57,930 nt of DNA from Bacillota bacterium (lineage in GTDB: Bacteria > Bacillota > Sulfobacillia > JACIYH01): positions 1 through 57,930 of the forward strand of contig JACIYH010000007.1 in NCBI GenBank assembly GCA_014360055.1. Reading direction: 5' to 3'. The notes under the pieces are model-generated. The model was not told the origin of the DNA, did no database searches, and saw nothing but the letters and a program-made list of their open reading frames with translations. The position numbers and the translations under genes are program-made. Positions 43,123 to 51,863 of the stretch are shown here, piece by piece; within the stretch, counting starts at the first letter, position 1, and each line of letters begins with the position of its first letter.

Positions 43123-43829
43123 ATATCAACAGGCTGTACGCCGGGTACGGGAAGTTCAAGGTCCTGTTCGACCTCGAGATGGAGGTACCCGCCAACGAAA
43201 TCACGGTGGTGGTCGGACCCAACGGCGCCGGAAAGACCACTCTTCTGAACAGCATTATGGGTGTTGCCACGGTCTTCTCCGGGGACGTGGTGTATCAAGG
43301 AAAGCGGATAACGGGTACCCCTCCCCACAAGGCCGCCCGGATGGGGATATCTTACGTGCCCCAGATGGGCAATGTCTTCGCTGGCCTGAGTGTCAGCGAA
43401 AACCTGCAGATGGCAGGTTACTGGATGGGGAAGAACGAGTTGAACAACAGGGTTGACCAGGTTTTGGACATGTTTCCTGTGCTGAGGCAATTCATAGGCC
43501 GGAAGGCGGGAACCCTGAGCGGTGGCGAGCGCAGGATGCTCGCCATAGCTATGGGGCTGATGAGGACGCCAAAGCTCATGCTGCTGGACGAATTGAGCAC
43601 GGACCTGGCTCCCATTATCGCCAAGAGAGTCATGAACGAGGTGGCCAGGCTCAGAAACGAGCTGGGCATAACGGTTTTGCTGGTGGAGCAGATGGCTAAA
43701 CGGGCGCTGGAGATAGGGGATACGGCCTACCTGCTGGTAAGCGGGCAAGTGAGGTTCAGGGGCAAGGCCGGCGATCTACTTCGCGATCCAGAACTATCCC
43801 GGGTTTATTTGGGAATCAAGGAGTCGTGA
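43116..43829 (+). CDS. LivF-like ABC ATPase
   Basis: A 237-residue ATPase with Walker A GPNGAGKTT, intact signature GTLSGGERRMLAIAMGL, Walker B LMLLDELSTDLAP, and VEQM in place of the H-loop His, as usual in LivF. It pairs with the LivG-like subunit to drive the two permeases. ATG 43116 overlaps the end of the upstream gene. Confidence 0.92.
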   Translation: MLNINRLYAGYGKFKVLFDLEMEVPANEITVVVGPNGAGKTTLLNSIMGVATVFSGDVVYQGKRITGTPPHKAARMGISYVPQMGNVFAGLSVSENLQMAGYWMGKNELNNRVDQVLDMFPVLRQFIGRKAGTLSGGERRMLAIAMGLMRTPKLMLLDELSTDLAPIIAKRVMNEVARLRNELGITVLLVEQMAKRALEIGDTAYLLVSGQVRFRGKAGDLLRDPELSRVYLGIKES

Positions 43830-43868
43830 CGACACGCAGGGGGCGCGTGCCCGGAGGGAGCAAGCGAG

Positions 43869-44807
43869 ATGGCACCGTGGTTGGCGAGCGGTTTAGTCTA
43901 CGCGAGCGCGCTGGCACTGACTGCCGGCGGTATCACGCTACTTTATATCACTACGCGAACCTTCAATTTCGCCCATGCGAGCATGGCTACGTGGGGATTC
44001 TACGTTGCCTACACGGGCACCGTGCTGTACGGCGGCAGCCCATACAGGTATTTCCCCCTCTCCTTTCTGTTTGGATCGCTCCTGGGCGTTGTATGCTATG
44101 TGGGTCTCAACAGGCCTCTGCTGCGCCGCCGCGCAGCGGAGATAACGCTCATGATGTCGACCCTCGGTTATGATCTGGTGCTGCTGTCGGGTATTCAGAT
44201 TTATTGCGATTACCTGACGCATACCTTCAGGTTGTTCCCGCGCAGAGTGACCATGAGTTCCTATGACGCGGAGATATTCGGGATGAGTGCGTCTCCCCTC
44301 ATCCTGCCGCTGACCGCCATCCTGATCTTGACTGTTTTTCACCTGTTCCTGGCGAAGACAAAGTTCGGGATCTCCATGAGGGCTACTATCGAGAACCCCC
44401 TCCTGGCTGGCGTTTCGGGCATGAACTCGGACAAGGTGTACCTGGCCGCCTGGGTAGTTGGGGGCGGGATGGCCTCGCTGGGAGGTGCGTTCATGTCCAT
44501 GGCCATGACCGGGACGCCGGTCATGGGCATGATGACGCTCCCGTTCATGTTTGCTGGTGCCATTCTGGGTGGTCTCTACAGCTTATACGGCGGAATCCTG
44601 GGAGGCTTTCTCGTTGGGCTGGCAGAGTACGGCGCTGTGTACTACCTGGCCATGCTGGGCGGGCCGTGGGTGCTGGGATACCGGATGGCCATACCCCTTC
44701 TGATAATGGCCATTGTATTGCTCGTATTTCCCAGTGGGCTCGCCGGTCTTCCCTGGGGTTCCCTACCGCGGAAACTGGCCGGGGCGATGAGGGGTGTGAA
44801 GTCGTGA
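43869..44807 (+). CDS. LivH-like ABC permease
   Basis: A 312-residue membrane protein with about eight helices. TAGGITLLYITTRTFNFAHAS is the canonical N-terminal segment, and GISMRATIENPLLAGVSGMN is the EAA-like cytoplasmic loop that contacts the ATPase. It forms a heterodimer with the next gene product. ATG 43869 follows GGAGGGAGC. The stop overlaps the next start by 4 bp (GTGA). Confidence 0.92.
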   Translation: MAPWLASGLVYASALALTAGGITLLYITTRTFNFAHASMATWGFYVAYTGTVLYGGSPYRYFPLSFLFGSLLGVVCYVGLNRPLLRRRAAEITLMMSTLGYDLVLLSGIQIYCDYLTHTFRLFPRRVTMSSYDAEIFGMSASPLILPLTAILILTVFHLFLAKTKFGISMRATIENPLLAGVSGMNSDKVYLAAWVVGGGMASLGGAFMSMAMTGTPVMGMMTLPFMFAGAILGGLYSLYGGILGGFLVGLAEYGAVYYLAMLGGPWVLGYRMAIPLLIMAIVLLVFPSGLAGLPWGSLPRKLAGAMRGVKS

Positions 44808-45985
44808 CCATCAAAAGCGCAGCCGGGACGCGGGCACCGGAGATACTGAGGAGGAGGGAAGTGATCATTACCCTCCTCGTGCTGGCTGTCCTGGCTTACA
44901 TCTTTTTCACGGGCGGGGTTCCGCTCCTGTTGACAATCCTCCTGGACTTCGCCATTTTCTCCATAGTCACTCTGAGCCTTAACCTGGAAGTGGGTCACAC
45001 CGGGATTTCCCAGTTCGGACGGGTGATAGCCGTTATCGCCGGTGCTTTTGCCGTGGGAGCGGTTCCCGGCAGGCTGCTGGCCTGGTTCATGGGCCTCCCC
45101 CATGGGGCGGAATACGCCGATGATGCCGTAAACTATACGGTGGTACCGAAGTTGACCGAACTGCTGGCCTCGAGTGTGGTGCTGTCCGTTGCTTTCCTCC
45201 TCTTCAGCCTGATTCTGGCGGCGGTATGCGGTGCCCTGGTGGGATGGTTAACTTCCAGGCCCGCCATCAGGTTGAAGGAGGCTTACCTGGGGATATCTCT
45301 CCTCGCTTTTGGAGATTTGATGATGTGGGTGGGGCATAACTGGGAGCCGCTGGTGGGCGGCACAACGGCTGTGTTCATCCCGGACCCCTTCCGCGTGGTG
45401 TGGGCTTACAGGTTTCCGGCGGCGGTGGGCACGGCCCTCGTGCTAGTTTTTCTCACCTACGTGCTGGTGCGCAGGCTGACCAAATCCCCATTCGGTAGGG
45501 CCCTTAATATGATCAGAGATTCTGATGTGGCAGCTGCCGTTTGCGGCAAGGACATGGTGAAGCTACGCACCTACAGCCTCATGATAGGTTCGGCGCTGGC
45601 GGCCGTAGGGGGAGCATTCTACGTAATTTACGCAGGCACGTGTACTGCCGTGGGCTTCACCAGGCTAACCTGGACCTTCTGGCCCTGGGCATATATGATG
45701 CTGGGCGGGATTGGGAGCGACGTCGGCATCTTGCTGGGGGTCCTGGTGCTGGTCGTGGCGAGAACCCTGATCCTCATTAACCGGACTACCCTGTTCGGTT
45801 TTCTGATGGCCTGGGGAATTGACCCCATGTGGCTGGAGTATGCCCTCCTTGGTCTCGTCATTATCGTCGTGGTCCTCTTCATGCCCCATGGCCTGGTGCC
45901 CGCCAAGGTGGAGCCGGTGCTGCCAGTCGAGAGGGTAAGGCAGGTGGCCGAGAGGCGCCCCTCAGAGCAGCCTGACTCCGCCTAG
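44804..45985 (+). CDS. LivM-like ABC permease
   Basis: A 393-residue membrane protein. SLNLEVGHTGISQFGRV is the N-terminal LivM motif, YLGISLLAFGD and GRALNMIRDSDVAAAVCGKD (EAA loop) follow, and GGIGSDVGILLGV is near the C-terminus. GTG 44804 overlaps the LivH-like stop. It is the last gene of the operon; a minus-strand gene ends 40 bp beyond. The residues 105-135 insert (AEYADDAVNYTVVPK) is longer than usual for LivM. Confidence 0.92.
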   Translation: MTIKSAAGTRAPEILRRREVIITLLVLAVLAYIFFTGGVPLLLTILLDFAIFSIVTLSLNLEVGHTGISQFGRVIAVIAGAFAVGAVPGRLLAWFMGLPHGAEYADDAVNYTVVPKLTELLASSVVLSVAFLLFSLILAAVCGALVGWLTSRPAIRLKEAYLGISLLAFGDLMMWVGHNWEPLVGGTTAVFIPDPFRVVWAYRFPAAVGTALVLVFLTYVLVRRLTKSPFGRALNMIRDSDVAAAVCGKDMVKLRTYSLMIGSALAAVGGAFYVIYAGTCTAVGFTRLTWTFWPWAYMMLGGIGSDVGILLGVLVLVVARTLILINRTTLFGFLMAWGIDPMWLEYALLGLVIIVVVLFMPHGLVPAKVEPVLPVERVRQVAERRPSEQPDSA

Positions 45986-46024
45986 GGGCGATGGAGGTTG
46001 CGGGCGGGCGGTACCGTCTGATGG

Positions 46025-47284
46025 CTAGCGGCGGTGGAGGTTGCGGGCGGCCACGAAGGCCAGGCCCCGCTCGGTGAGGGCGCGGGCGGTGCGGTTCACC
46101 GCCTCGTGCTTGTCGAGGTAGTTGCGTTCCAGGTGGGCCATGTCGCCCGCCGCCAGGATTTCCTCCTTAGAGCGGAAGTAGTCCAGGATGTCGGAGGGGT
46201 GCTCGCGGGTGACCTCCACCTCGGGGTCACCGCCCTCGTGTTTGGCGGAGATGTTGGGTACGCGGGTGGCCAGGTCCAGCAACTCGTCGCGGCGGTTGTA
46301 GGGCTGGCGGACGATGCTCTTGTGGGTCTCGGTGATGTGGTGCTCCAGGCGTACCCGGTCCTCCAGGCCAAGCCTCCTCCTCACCAGGGAGCACAGCTCC
46401 AGGGTGCGGTTGTCCACCGAGTTGCTCAGGTTGAGGCCGGCCAGGGGGGTGGAGCCGTCTGCCCGCGCGAAGAGGCGGGCCATCATGAGGGTCCAGAGGA
46501 AGAAGTAGGGGTTGTCGTGCCCCGCGTACACCGACACTTTGAAGCTGATGTCTACGCCCAGCCGGTAGAGCATGAATGCGAGGAGGATGGTGCCGAAGTT
46601 GAAGTTGAGGACCTGGGGGATGCCGTACTGGGTGTAGTAGTAAAGGAACTCGTCCACCCACTGCAGGGCGTGCTCGTTGGGCTGCCCGATCCCGGCGAAG
46701 TAGCCGGTGATGGTCTCCGGCCCGCCCAGGTGGACGTTGGAGCCATCGGTACCCTTGGTGTCGAGGGTCTCCACGTAGGTCGCCCCGATGATCTGCATGG
46801 CAGCCGCCACCGCCAGGAGGTCGCCCTGATCGGCCTCCTGTTCCTTCATCCTGCGCACGCGGATGTAGCGTCCCGGCATGATTTCCTGGCGGTCGATGGC
46901 CTGCCTGGCCTCGGCGATCAGCCAGGGGAAGTACTGCAGGGCGCTGATCTCCAGGGTCACCGCCCGGGCCTCATCGAAGGACATGCCGTCAGCCCGCTCC
47001 CCCAGTACCTGGCGGCGGTAGCGGGAGATGCTGATGAAGGCTCCCTTGTCCCTCTCCGCCATCAGCCACTCCAGGTCCTTGAGGTAGGGGGAATCCAGGT
47101 TGCGCAGCCGGGCCAAGAGGTTGGGTAGCTGCCGGGCCTCCCGGGCCCGGGCATTGATCTCCTCGGGCGTACCGTACTTGGCTATCACTCCCAGCAGGTC
47201 GTTGATGAGCGGGTTGTCGGGATCGAGCAGGAACCGGTTGAGTTCCTCCAACACGGAGGCGTCCAGGCGCAGACGGTCCCTCAC
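46025..47284 (-). CDS. Unknown protein translationally coupled to PanB
   Basis: A 419-residue soluble protein starting at GTG 47284, whose first bases overlap the panB stop (GTGA, 47284-47281). I recognise no family. The sequence alternates helices and short hydrophobic strands (IIGATYVETLDTKG, YGIPQVLNFNFG, VDISFKVSVYAG, RVRLEHHITETH, VPNISAKHEGG), a spacing that suggests a TIM barrel, with His/Glu/Asp residues at strand ends that could bind metal (HHITETH, KHEGGDPEVE). The N-terminal third is helical and highly charged. Strict coupling to panB suggests a role in pantothenate synthesis or in supplying its one-carbon donor, but that is inference. Confidence 0.8.
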   Translation of the reverse strand: MRDRLRLDASVLEELNRFLLDPDNPLINDLLGVIAKYGTPEEINARAREARQLPNLLARLRNLDSPYLKDLEWLMAERDKGAFISISRYRRQVLGERADGMSFDEARAVTLEISALQYFPWLIAEARQAIDRQEIMPGRYIRVRRMKEQEADQGDLLAVAAAMQIIGATYVETLDTKGTDGSNVHLGGPETITGYFAGIGQPNEHALQWVDEFLYYYTQYGIPQVLNFNFGTILLAFMLYRLGVDISFKVSVYAGHDNPYFFLWTLMMARLFARADGSTPLAGLNLSNSVDNRTLELCSLVRRRLGLEDRVRLEHHITETHKSIVRQPYNRRDELLDLATRVPNISAKHEGGDPEVEVTREHPSDILDYFRSKEEILAAGDMAHLERNYLDKHEAVNRTARALTERGLAFVAARNLHRR

Positions 47285-48144
47285 CTTTTCTCACCCTCCC
47301 TGACCAGGCTTTCCAGACGGGCGGCCTCGCCCGGCTTCATGGTGTAGCAGTGCTCGGGGGCGGGGAAGCGCCCGGCCGCCACGTCATCCATGTACTCGCG
47401 GAAGGCCTTCAGGATGACGCCGTTGAGGTCTGCGTACTTCTTCACGAACTTGGGCGTGAAGGCCTCGAAGAACCCCAGCATGTCGTGCACGATGAGCAAC
47501 TGCCCGTCGCAATGGGGGCCCGCGCCGATGCCGATGATGGGGATGGAAGCCCGTTCCGTGACGATCCTTCCCACCTCGGGCGGCACCGCTTCCAGGAGGA
47601 TGGCAAAAGCCCCCGCCTGCTCCAGGATTTTGGCATCCTCTACCACCCGCAGGGCCGTCTCCACGTCCCGCCCCTGGGCCTTGAACCCTCCCAGTTGGGC
47701 GATGGACTGAGGCGTGAGCCCCAGGTGCCCCATCACCGGGATGGTGGCCCTGGTGAGGGCTTCCACCACCTCGGCCACGTTGCGGCCGCCCTCCAGCTTG
47801 ACGGCATCGCACCCCGCCTCCGCCATGAAGCGGCCCGCATTACGGATGGCCTCCTCCTTGCTCACCTGGTAGGACATGTAGGGCATGTCTCCGATGAGGA
47901 ATGCCCCCGGCGCCCCCCGCCGGACGGCCTGGGCGTGCACCACCATCACGTCCATGGTGGCGGGCAGGGTGCTGTCGTACCCCAGCACCGTCATGGCCAG
48001 CGAGTCGCCCACCAGGATGATGTCCACCCCCGCCTTCTCCTCCAGCAGGGCGGTGGGGTAGTCGTAGCAGGTGAGCATGGTGATCTTCTCGCCCCGGGCC
48101 TTCTTCTGAAACAGGTACGGAATAGTCACCTTTTCTCTCGCCAA
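47281..48144 (-). CDS. panB: 3-methyl-2-oxobutanoate hydroxymethyltransferase
   Basis: A 287-residue enzyme adding a hydroxymethyl group from methylenetetrahydrofolate to ketoisovalerate, giving ketopantoate in coenzyme A synthesis. ITMLTCYDYPTALL, VGDSLAMTVLGYDSTLP (metal-binding Asp), GAFLIGDMPYMSYQ, VMGHLGLTPQS and IPIIGIGAGPHCDGQ are all family motifs in order. TTG 48144 follows AGGAGGGG. A palindrome and repeats lie upstream at 48172-48212. panC and panD are not in the window. Confidence 0.95.
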   Translation of the reverse strand: MAREKVTIPYLFQKKARGEKITMLTCYDYPTALLEEKAGVDIILVGDSLAMTVLGYDSTLPATMDVMVVHAQAVRRGAPGAFLIGDMPYMSYQVSKEEAIRNAGRFMAEAGCDAVKLEGGRNVAEVVEALTRATIPVMGHLGLTPQSIAQLGGFKAQGRDVETALRVVEDAKILEQAGAFAILLEAVPPEVGRIVTERASIPIIGIGAGPHCDGQLLIVHDMLGFFEAFTPKFVKKYADLNGVILKAFREYMDDVAAGRFPAPEHCYTMKPGEAARLESLVREGEKR

Positions 48145-48171
48145 GGTTTCCCCTCCTTACGGGCGGGCTCG

Positions 48172-48212
48172 CCTGGCCACGCCTATGTGAAGCGCTTCAC
48201 CTGGCCACGCCT
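48172..48212 (-). promoter_or_regulatory. Perfect 14-bp palindrome framed by direct repeats, upstream of panB
   Basis: GTGAAGCGCTTCAC (48187-48200) is a perfect palindrome. CCTGGCCACGCCT occurs on both sides (48172-48184, 48200-48212). The layout suggests a regulator site for panB, 43 bp before its start. The remainder of this 320-bp gap (to 48464) is very GC-rich and shows no further features. Confidence 0.5.
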
Positions 48213-48464
48213 GCTGTGAGACGGGCTCCCACAGCCGGGCGGCTTGCCAGGGTATGGTTCGCCGGGCCCGTGGCTTTTCCTGCTCCGGTGGGCGGCCGGG
48301 ACCGGCCCGCGCTCCCCGGCCGGGCCCGTGGCATTTGCGGCCAGGCACGGGCTGGGGCTACCGGGCCGGGTCCGCCCCGCGAGGGAGGGTGGGGGAGGGC
48401 GCTGTTCGGCCTCGGCGCCAGGGCCGATATTCCTTGTGTAGGGCGGCAACGTGGGGGTGAGACG

Positions 48465-49586
48465 GTGCGTTCATGGCAGGAGGTCGCATTTTGCCGTCGC
48501 TGCGGGGTCCGCCTGACGTCCGGGGGTATCGCGGGGTACTGTACCGACTGCGCACGGGAACTGGTGGCGCACATCAAGAAGGTGATGCCGGCGGAGACGG
48601 CCCGCGTCACCCCCGTCCGCCCGCGGCGTGCATCGGAGTCCAGGAGGGCGGGGGGGTTGCTCTACACCACCCGGGAGCGCTGTCCCGTGTGCGGGAACAC
48701 CTTCGACGCCACCCGGGTGGCTATGAGCAGGCTGCGGGTCGAGGCCCGGGAGCCGGATTTCTATGTGCGGTACTCACCCCTCGACCCCAACCAGTATCAG
48801 GTGTGGGTTTGCCCCACCTGTGGCTACGCGTCGCCCCAGGGGGCATTTTCTCCCCTGCTCCCGGACGAGAGGGAGCGGGCGGCCGCCGCCGGTCTCCGGC
48901 TGCGCGAGCAGGGTGAGTCCCTGCTGCAGGACCTGCTCCCGATTCCCTGCGGCGCGCCAGGTGCTGAACCCTCGGGCCCCGGCGCGGAGTCCCGGGCGGG
49001 CGCGGCCGATTCCGCCCGCGAGGGGGCGGAGGAGGAGTACGGCGGCGAGCAGCCGGTGGGGAGGCGGCCGGCCGGGGGAACGGGAGATGGGCTCGAGCGG
49101 CCGCTGTCCGCCGGGGGCGCAGGAGATGGGCTGGAGCGGCCGCTGCCCGAGGTGGTGTCCGACTACGCAAGGGCGCTTTACTTCGCGCGCTTCCGCCGCC
49201 GGCCCCACGGCATCGCGGCAGGGCTGTACCTGCGGCTGGCCTGGGTGCACCGGGCCCGCGGTGACGCGGAGGCCGACCGCCGCCTGTCCGCCCTGGCTCT
49301 GGAGGAATACCTCAAGGCCTACGAAGGGGAGGACGGCCTGCCCGGCAACATGGACGAGCACACGGCTGCCTACCTCATCGGAGTCCTGTGCATGCGTAAT
49401 GGCCGCTTGCAGGAGGCGGTGCGCTACCTCGGCCAGGTGGTGAACGCCCGCACGGCGGTGGAGCCCGCCGTGCGTAAGATGGCCCAGGACCAGTGGTACG
49501 AGCTGCAGCAACTCTGGCAACAGCGCCAGGGCCAGCCGCGTGACGCGGCTGCTGACATGGGCGAGCGCCGACCACGCGGCCGGTGA
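48465..49586 (+). CDS. DUF2225 zinc-ribbon/TPR-like protein
   Basis: A 373-residue protein. Two zinc-ribbon pairs open it (CRRCG and CTDCA), then RCPVCGNTFDATRVA and VWVCPTCGYASP, the DUF2225 pattern of Firmicutes, with SPLDPNQYQVWVCP between. Residues about 165-225 are a low-complexity linker containing a duplicated GDGLERPLS/PLP. The C-terminus is helical (AAYLIGVLCMRNGRLQEAVRYLGQV), TPR-like. Its role is unknown, but an adaptor is plausible. GTG 48465 follows GGGGGTGAG. Confidence 0.8.
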   Translation: MRSWQEVAFCRRCGVRLTSGGIAGYCTDCARELVAHIKKVMPAETARVTPVRPRRASESRRAGGLLYTTRERCPVCGNTFDATRVAMSRLRVEAREPDFYVRYSPLDPNQYQVWVCPTCGYASPQGAFSPLLPDERERAAAAGLRLREQGESLLQDLLPIPCGAPGAEPSGPGAESRAGAADSAREGAEEEYGGEQPVGRRPAGGTGDGLERPLSAGGAGDGLERPLPEVVSDYARALYFARFRRRPHGIAAGLYLRLAWVHRARGDAEADRRLSALALEEYLKAYEGEDGLPGNMDEHTAAYLIGVLCMRNGRLQEAVRYLGQVVNARTAVEPAVRKMAQDQWYELQQLWQQRQGQPRDAAADMGERRPRGR

Positions 49587-49635
49587 CACGGGGCGAACTC
49601 CGCTACCCGGCCGGCGACGCGGGCGAGCCCACCCA
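49543..49635 (+). repeat. 31-bp tandem repeat, three units
   Basis: Units of exactly 31 bp start at 49543, 49574 and 49605, sharing GCGG or CGGCC, TGACA or CGACG, GGGCGA and C-rich ends. They span the end of the DUF2225 gene into the following gap. Confidence 0.6.
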
Positions 49636-49687
49636 CGCAGCAGATGGCGGCGGCAAGCCGCCGGGCGAGGCCGGGCAAGGGCTGTAA

Positions 49688-49717
49688 TTGACACTCCGCT
49701 CCCAGCTTTGCTATTCT
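49688..49717 (+). promoter_or_regulatory. Promoter of the marR-murI unit
   Basis: TTGACA (49688-49693) and TATTCT (49712-49717) with an 18-bp spacer, 24 bp before the MarR start. Confidence 0.7.
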
Positions 49718-49741
49718 CAGGACAAGGCGGGGAGGGGGTGG

Positions 49742-50203
49742 GTGGCCCTGGAAGATCCCGGCTTTTCGGAGCGGGTTGCTACCATCGAGGAACTGCTGCG
49801 CCTGGTGGCCCGGGTGGTGCGCAGGCACGGCCGGGAGATCCTCTCCCGGTTCGACATCACTCCTCCCCAGTTCGACGCCCTGGTGGTACTGGTCAACCAC
49901 GAGGGTATCACTATGGGTGAACTGTGTCAGAAGATGTACCTGGCGTGCAGCACCGCCACCGACCTCATCGATCGTATGGAGCGGGCTGGCTTCCTGGAGA
50001 GGGTGCGCGACCCCCACGACCGGCGTGTGATCCGGTTGCGGATCAAGCCACGCGGGCAGGAAGTCCTCGATGCCGTGATGGATGCCCGGCGCCGCTACCT
50101 GGCCGGCGTCCTGAGCCGCCTGGAGGAACAGGATCTGGAAGAGTTGACGCGGAGACTGCGCCAGGTATACGGGTTGATGGCCGGGGAGATGGCGTCCGGT
50201 TGA
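49742..50203 (+). CDS. MarR-family regulator
   Basis: A 153-residue winged-helix repressor: LLRLVARVVRRHGREILSRF, then ITPPQFDALVVLVNHEGIT, ELCQKMYLACSTATDLIDRMERAGFL (recognition helix) and RDPHDRRVIRLRIKPRG (wing). It probably binds a pseudopalindrome near its own promoter; none was seen clearly. GTG 49742 follows GGGGAGGGGG. Its stop overlaps the murI start by 4 bp (TTGA), so the two are coupled, an unusual pairing for a cell-wall gene. Confidence 0.88.
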   Translation: MALEDPGFSERVATIEELLRLVARVVRRHGREILSRFDITPPQFDALVVLVNHEGITMGELCQKMYLACSTATDLIDRMERAGFLERVRDPHDRRVIRLRIKPRGQEVLDAVMDARRRYLAGVLSRLEEQDLEELTRRLRQVYGLMAGEMASG

Positions 50204-51060
50204 GCAAAGCTGATTTCTCCCACCGGGCATCTTGCCCCGTGGGACTGATGGATTCAGGCGTCGGCGGTCTGTCCGTGGTGCGCGTCCTGCGGCAGCGTCT
50301 GCCTGCGGAGAACCTGGTTTATGCAGCCGATACCGGCCGCATGCCCTACGGCCCGCGGGCCGCGGCCGAGGTGTGCCGGTTTACCTCCCAGATCCTGCGT
50401 TTTCTGGAGGGACACGGGGTCAAGGCCGCCGTCATCGCCTGCAACACCGCCACCGCGGCTTCCCTGCCCGGGCTGGCGGAAGAATTCCCCTTCCCCATCC
50501 TGGGTATGATCGGTGCGGGGGCGCGGGCGGCTGCCCGCACCACCCGGGGAGGGCGGGTGGGGATCATCGCCACCCGCGGGACGGTTGCCTCGGGTGAGTA
50601 CCCGCGGGCCCTGGCGGCCCTGGGGGTGACGGAGGTCTGGCAGGAAGCCTGCCCGGAGCTACCGCTGCTGGTGGAAGAGGGGGAACTGGCGGGAGAGCGT
50701 GCCCTGGCTGCGGTGCGGGGGTGCCTGGAACCCCTGCTGGCACGGGGGATCGATACCCTGGTCCTGGGCTGCACTCACTTTCCCTTCCTGGCCGGGGTGA
50801 TCTCCCGGGTGGCCGGTCCCGGCATCGCCCTGGTGGACCCGGCCGAAGAGGTGGTGCGGGAACTGGAAGACCTGCTGGAGGCACGGGGGCTGCGCCGTGA
50901 GTCGGCGGAGCCGGGATGGCTGAAGCTGTACACCAGCGGCGAGCCCGAGCGCCTGCGGCAAATGGCCCGGTTGTTGCTGGGCGAGGCGGCGGAGGTATCG
51001 CGGGGTGGGTGGATGCCGGGGCCCCAGGCCCCGGCCCCGGAGCGAGGTGAGAGCCCGTGA
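50200..51060 (+). CDS. murI: Glutamate racemase
   Basis: A 286-residue enzyme making D-glutamate for peptidoglycan. [16 protein letters not shown] supplies the catalytic region, Cys81 in IACNTATAA and Cys191 in LGCTHFPFL are the two catalytic cysteines, and [11 protein letters not shown] is conserved. TTG 50200 is translationally coupled to marR; GTG 50239 gives a shorter form starting at the family core. Its stop overlaps the rph start by 4 bp. Confidence 0.94.
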   Translation: MSKADFSHRASCPVGLMDSGVGGLSVVRVLRQRLPAENLVYAADTGRMPYGPRAAAEVCRFTSQILRFLEGHGVKAAVIACNTATAASLPGLAEEFPFPILGMIGAGARAAARTTRGGRVGIIATRGTVASGEYPRALAALGVTEVWQEACPELPLLVEEGELAGERALAAVRGCLEPLLARGIDTLVLGCTHFPFLAGVISRVAGPGIALVDPAEEVVRELEDLLEARGLRRESAEPGWLKLYTSGEPERLRQMARLLLGEAAEVSRGGWMPGPQAPAPERGESP

Positions 51061-51863
51061 ACAGGCTGGACGGCCGGCGGCCCGACCAGTTGCGTCCGGT
51101 GCGGATCACGCGGAACTTCCTGGCCTACGCCGAGGGTTCCGTGCTGGTGGAGGCGGGCATGACCCGGGTGATCTGCGCGGCTTCCCTGCAGGAGGGGGTT
51201 CCCCCCTTCCTGAAGGGAAGCGGGCGGGGGTGGGTCACCGCCGAGTACGGTATGCTGCCCCGTTCCACCCCGGAGCGGAACCCCCGTGACGGGGGCCGCG
51301 GGCGTCAGGCGGGGCGGACTTACGAGATCCAGCGGTTGATCGGGCGCTCGCTACGGGCCGTCACCGACATGGATGCGCTGGGCGAGCGCACCCTGGTCAT
51401 CGACTGCGACGTGCTGCAGGCGGATGGGGGTACGCGCACGGCCGCCATCACGGGAGCCTTCGTGGCCCTGGTCGATGCCCTCGACTACCTGCGCAGGCAG
51501 GGCCTGGTGGCTGGGCTGCCGCTTTATTCCTATGTGGCGGCGGTGAGCGTGGGCCTGGTGCAGGGCGAGGTGCTGCTGGACCTTACCTACGAGGAGGATG
51601 CCCGTGCGGAAGTGGACATGAACGTGGTGATGACGGGCGACGGGCGCCTCATCGAGGTGCAGGGTACCGCGGAACGAAAGCCCTTTGACCGGACCCAGCT
51701 GGACCGTCTGCTGGACATGGCCGGGGTCGGCGTCCGGCAACTGCTTGAGCTGCAGCGCCAGGCGCTGGGTCCGCTGGCGGACGAGGTGGGAAAGCACGCC
51801 CGCCCGGCCGACCGCCTGTACTCCGCCCGGGATGTTGATACTGGCGACGAAGAACCCGCATAA
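51057..51863 (+). CDS. rph: Ribonuclease PH
   Basis: A 268-residue phosphorolytic exoribonuclease that trims tRNA 3' ends. [15 protein letters not shown] opens the protein; [26 protein letters not shown] and [20 protein letters not shown] are the active-site motifs, and [19 protein letters not shown] holds acidic metal ligands. GTG 51057 overlaps the murI stop. The last 32 bp overlap the rdgB start. Confidence 0.95.
   Translation: MNRLDGRRPDQLRPVRITRNFLAYAEGSVLVEAGMTRVICAASLQEGVPPFLKGSGRGWVTAEYGMLPRSTPERNPRDGGRGRQAGRTYEIQRLIGRSLRAVTDMDALGERTLVIDCDVLQADGGTRTAAITGAFVALVDALDYLRRQGLVAGLPLYSYVAAVSVGLVQGEVLLDLTYEEDARAEVDMNVVMTGDGRLIEVQGTAERKPFDRTQLDRLLDMAGVGVRQLLELQRQALGPLADEVGKHARPADRLYSARDVDTGDEEPA

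Noticed and set aside
48187-48200. Catabolite-responsive (cre) site upstream of panB
   Set aside because: The half-sites resemble cre but are one base too close to the centre; reported only as a palindrome.
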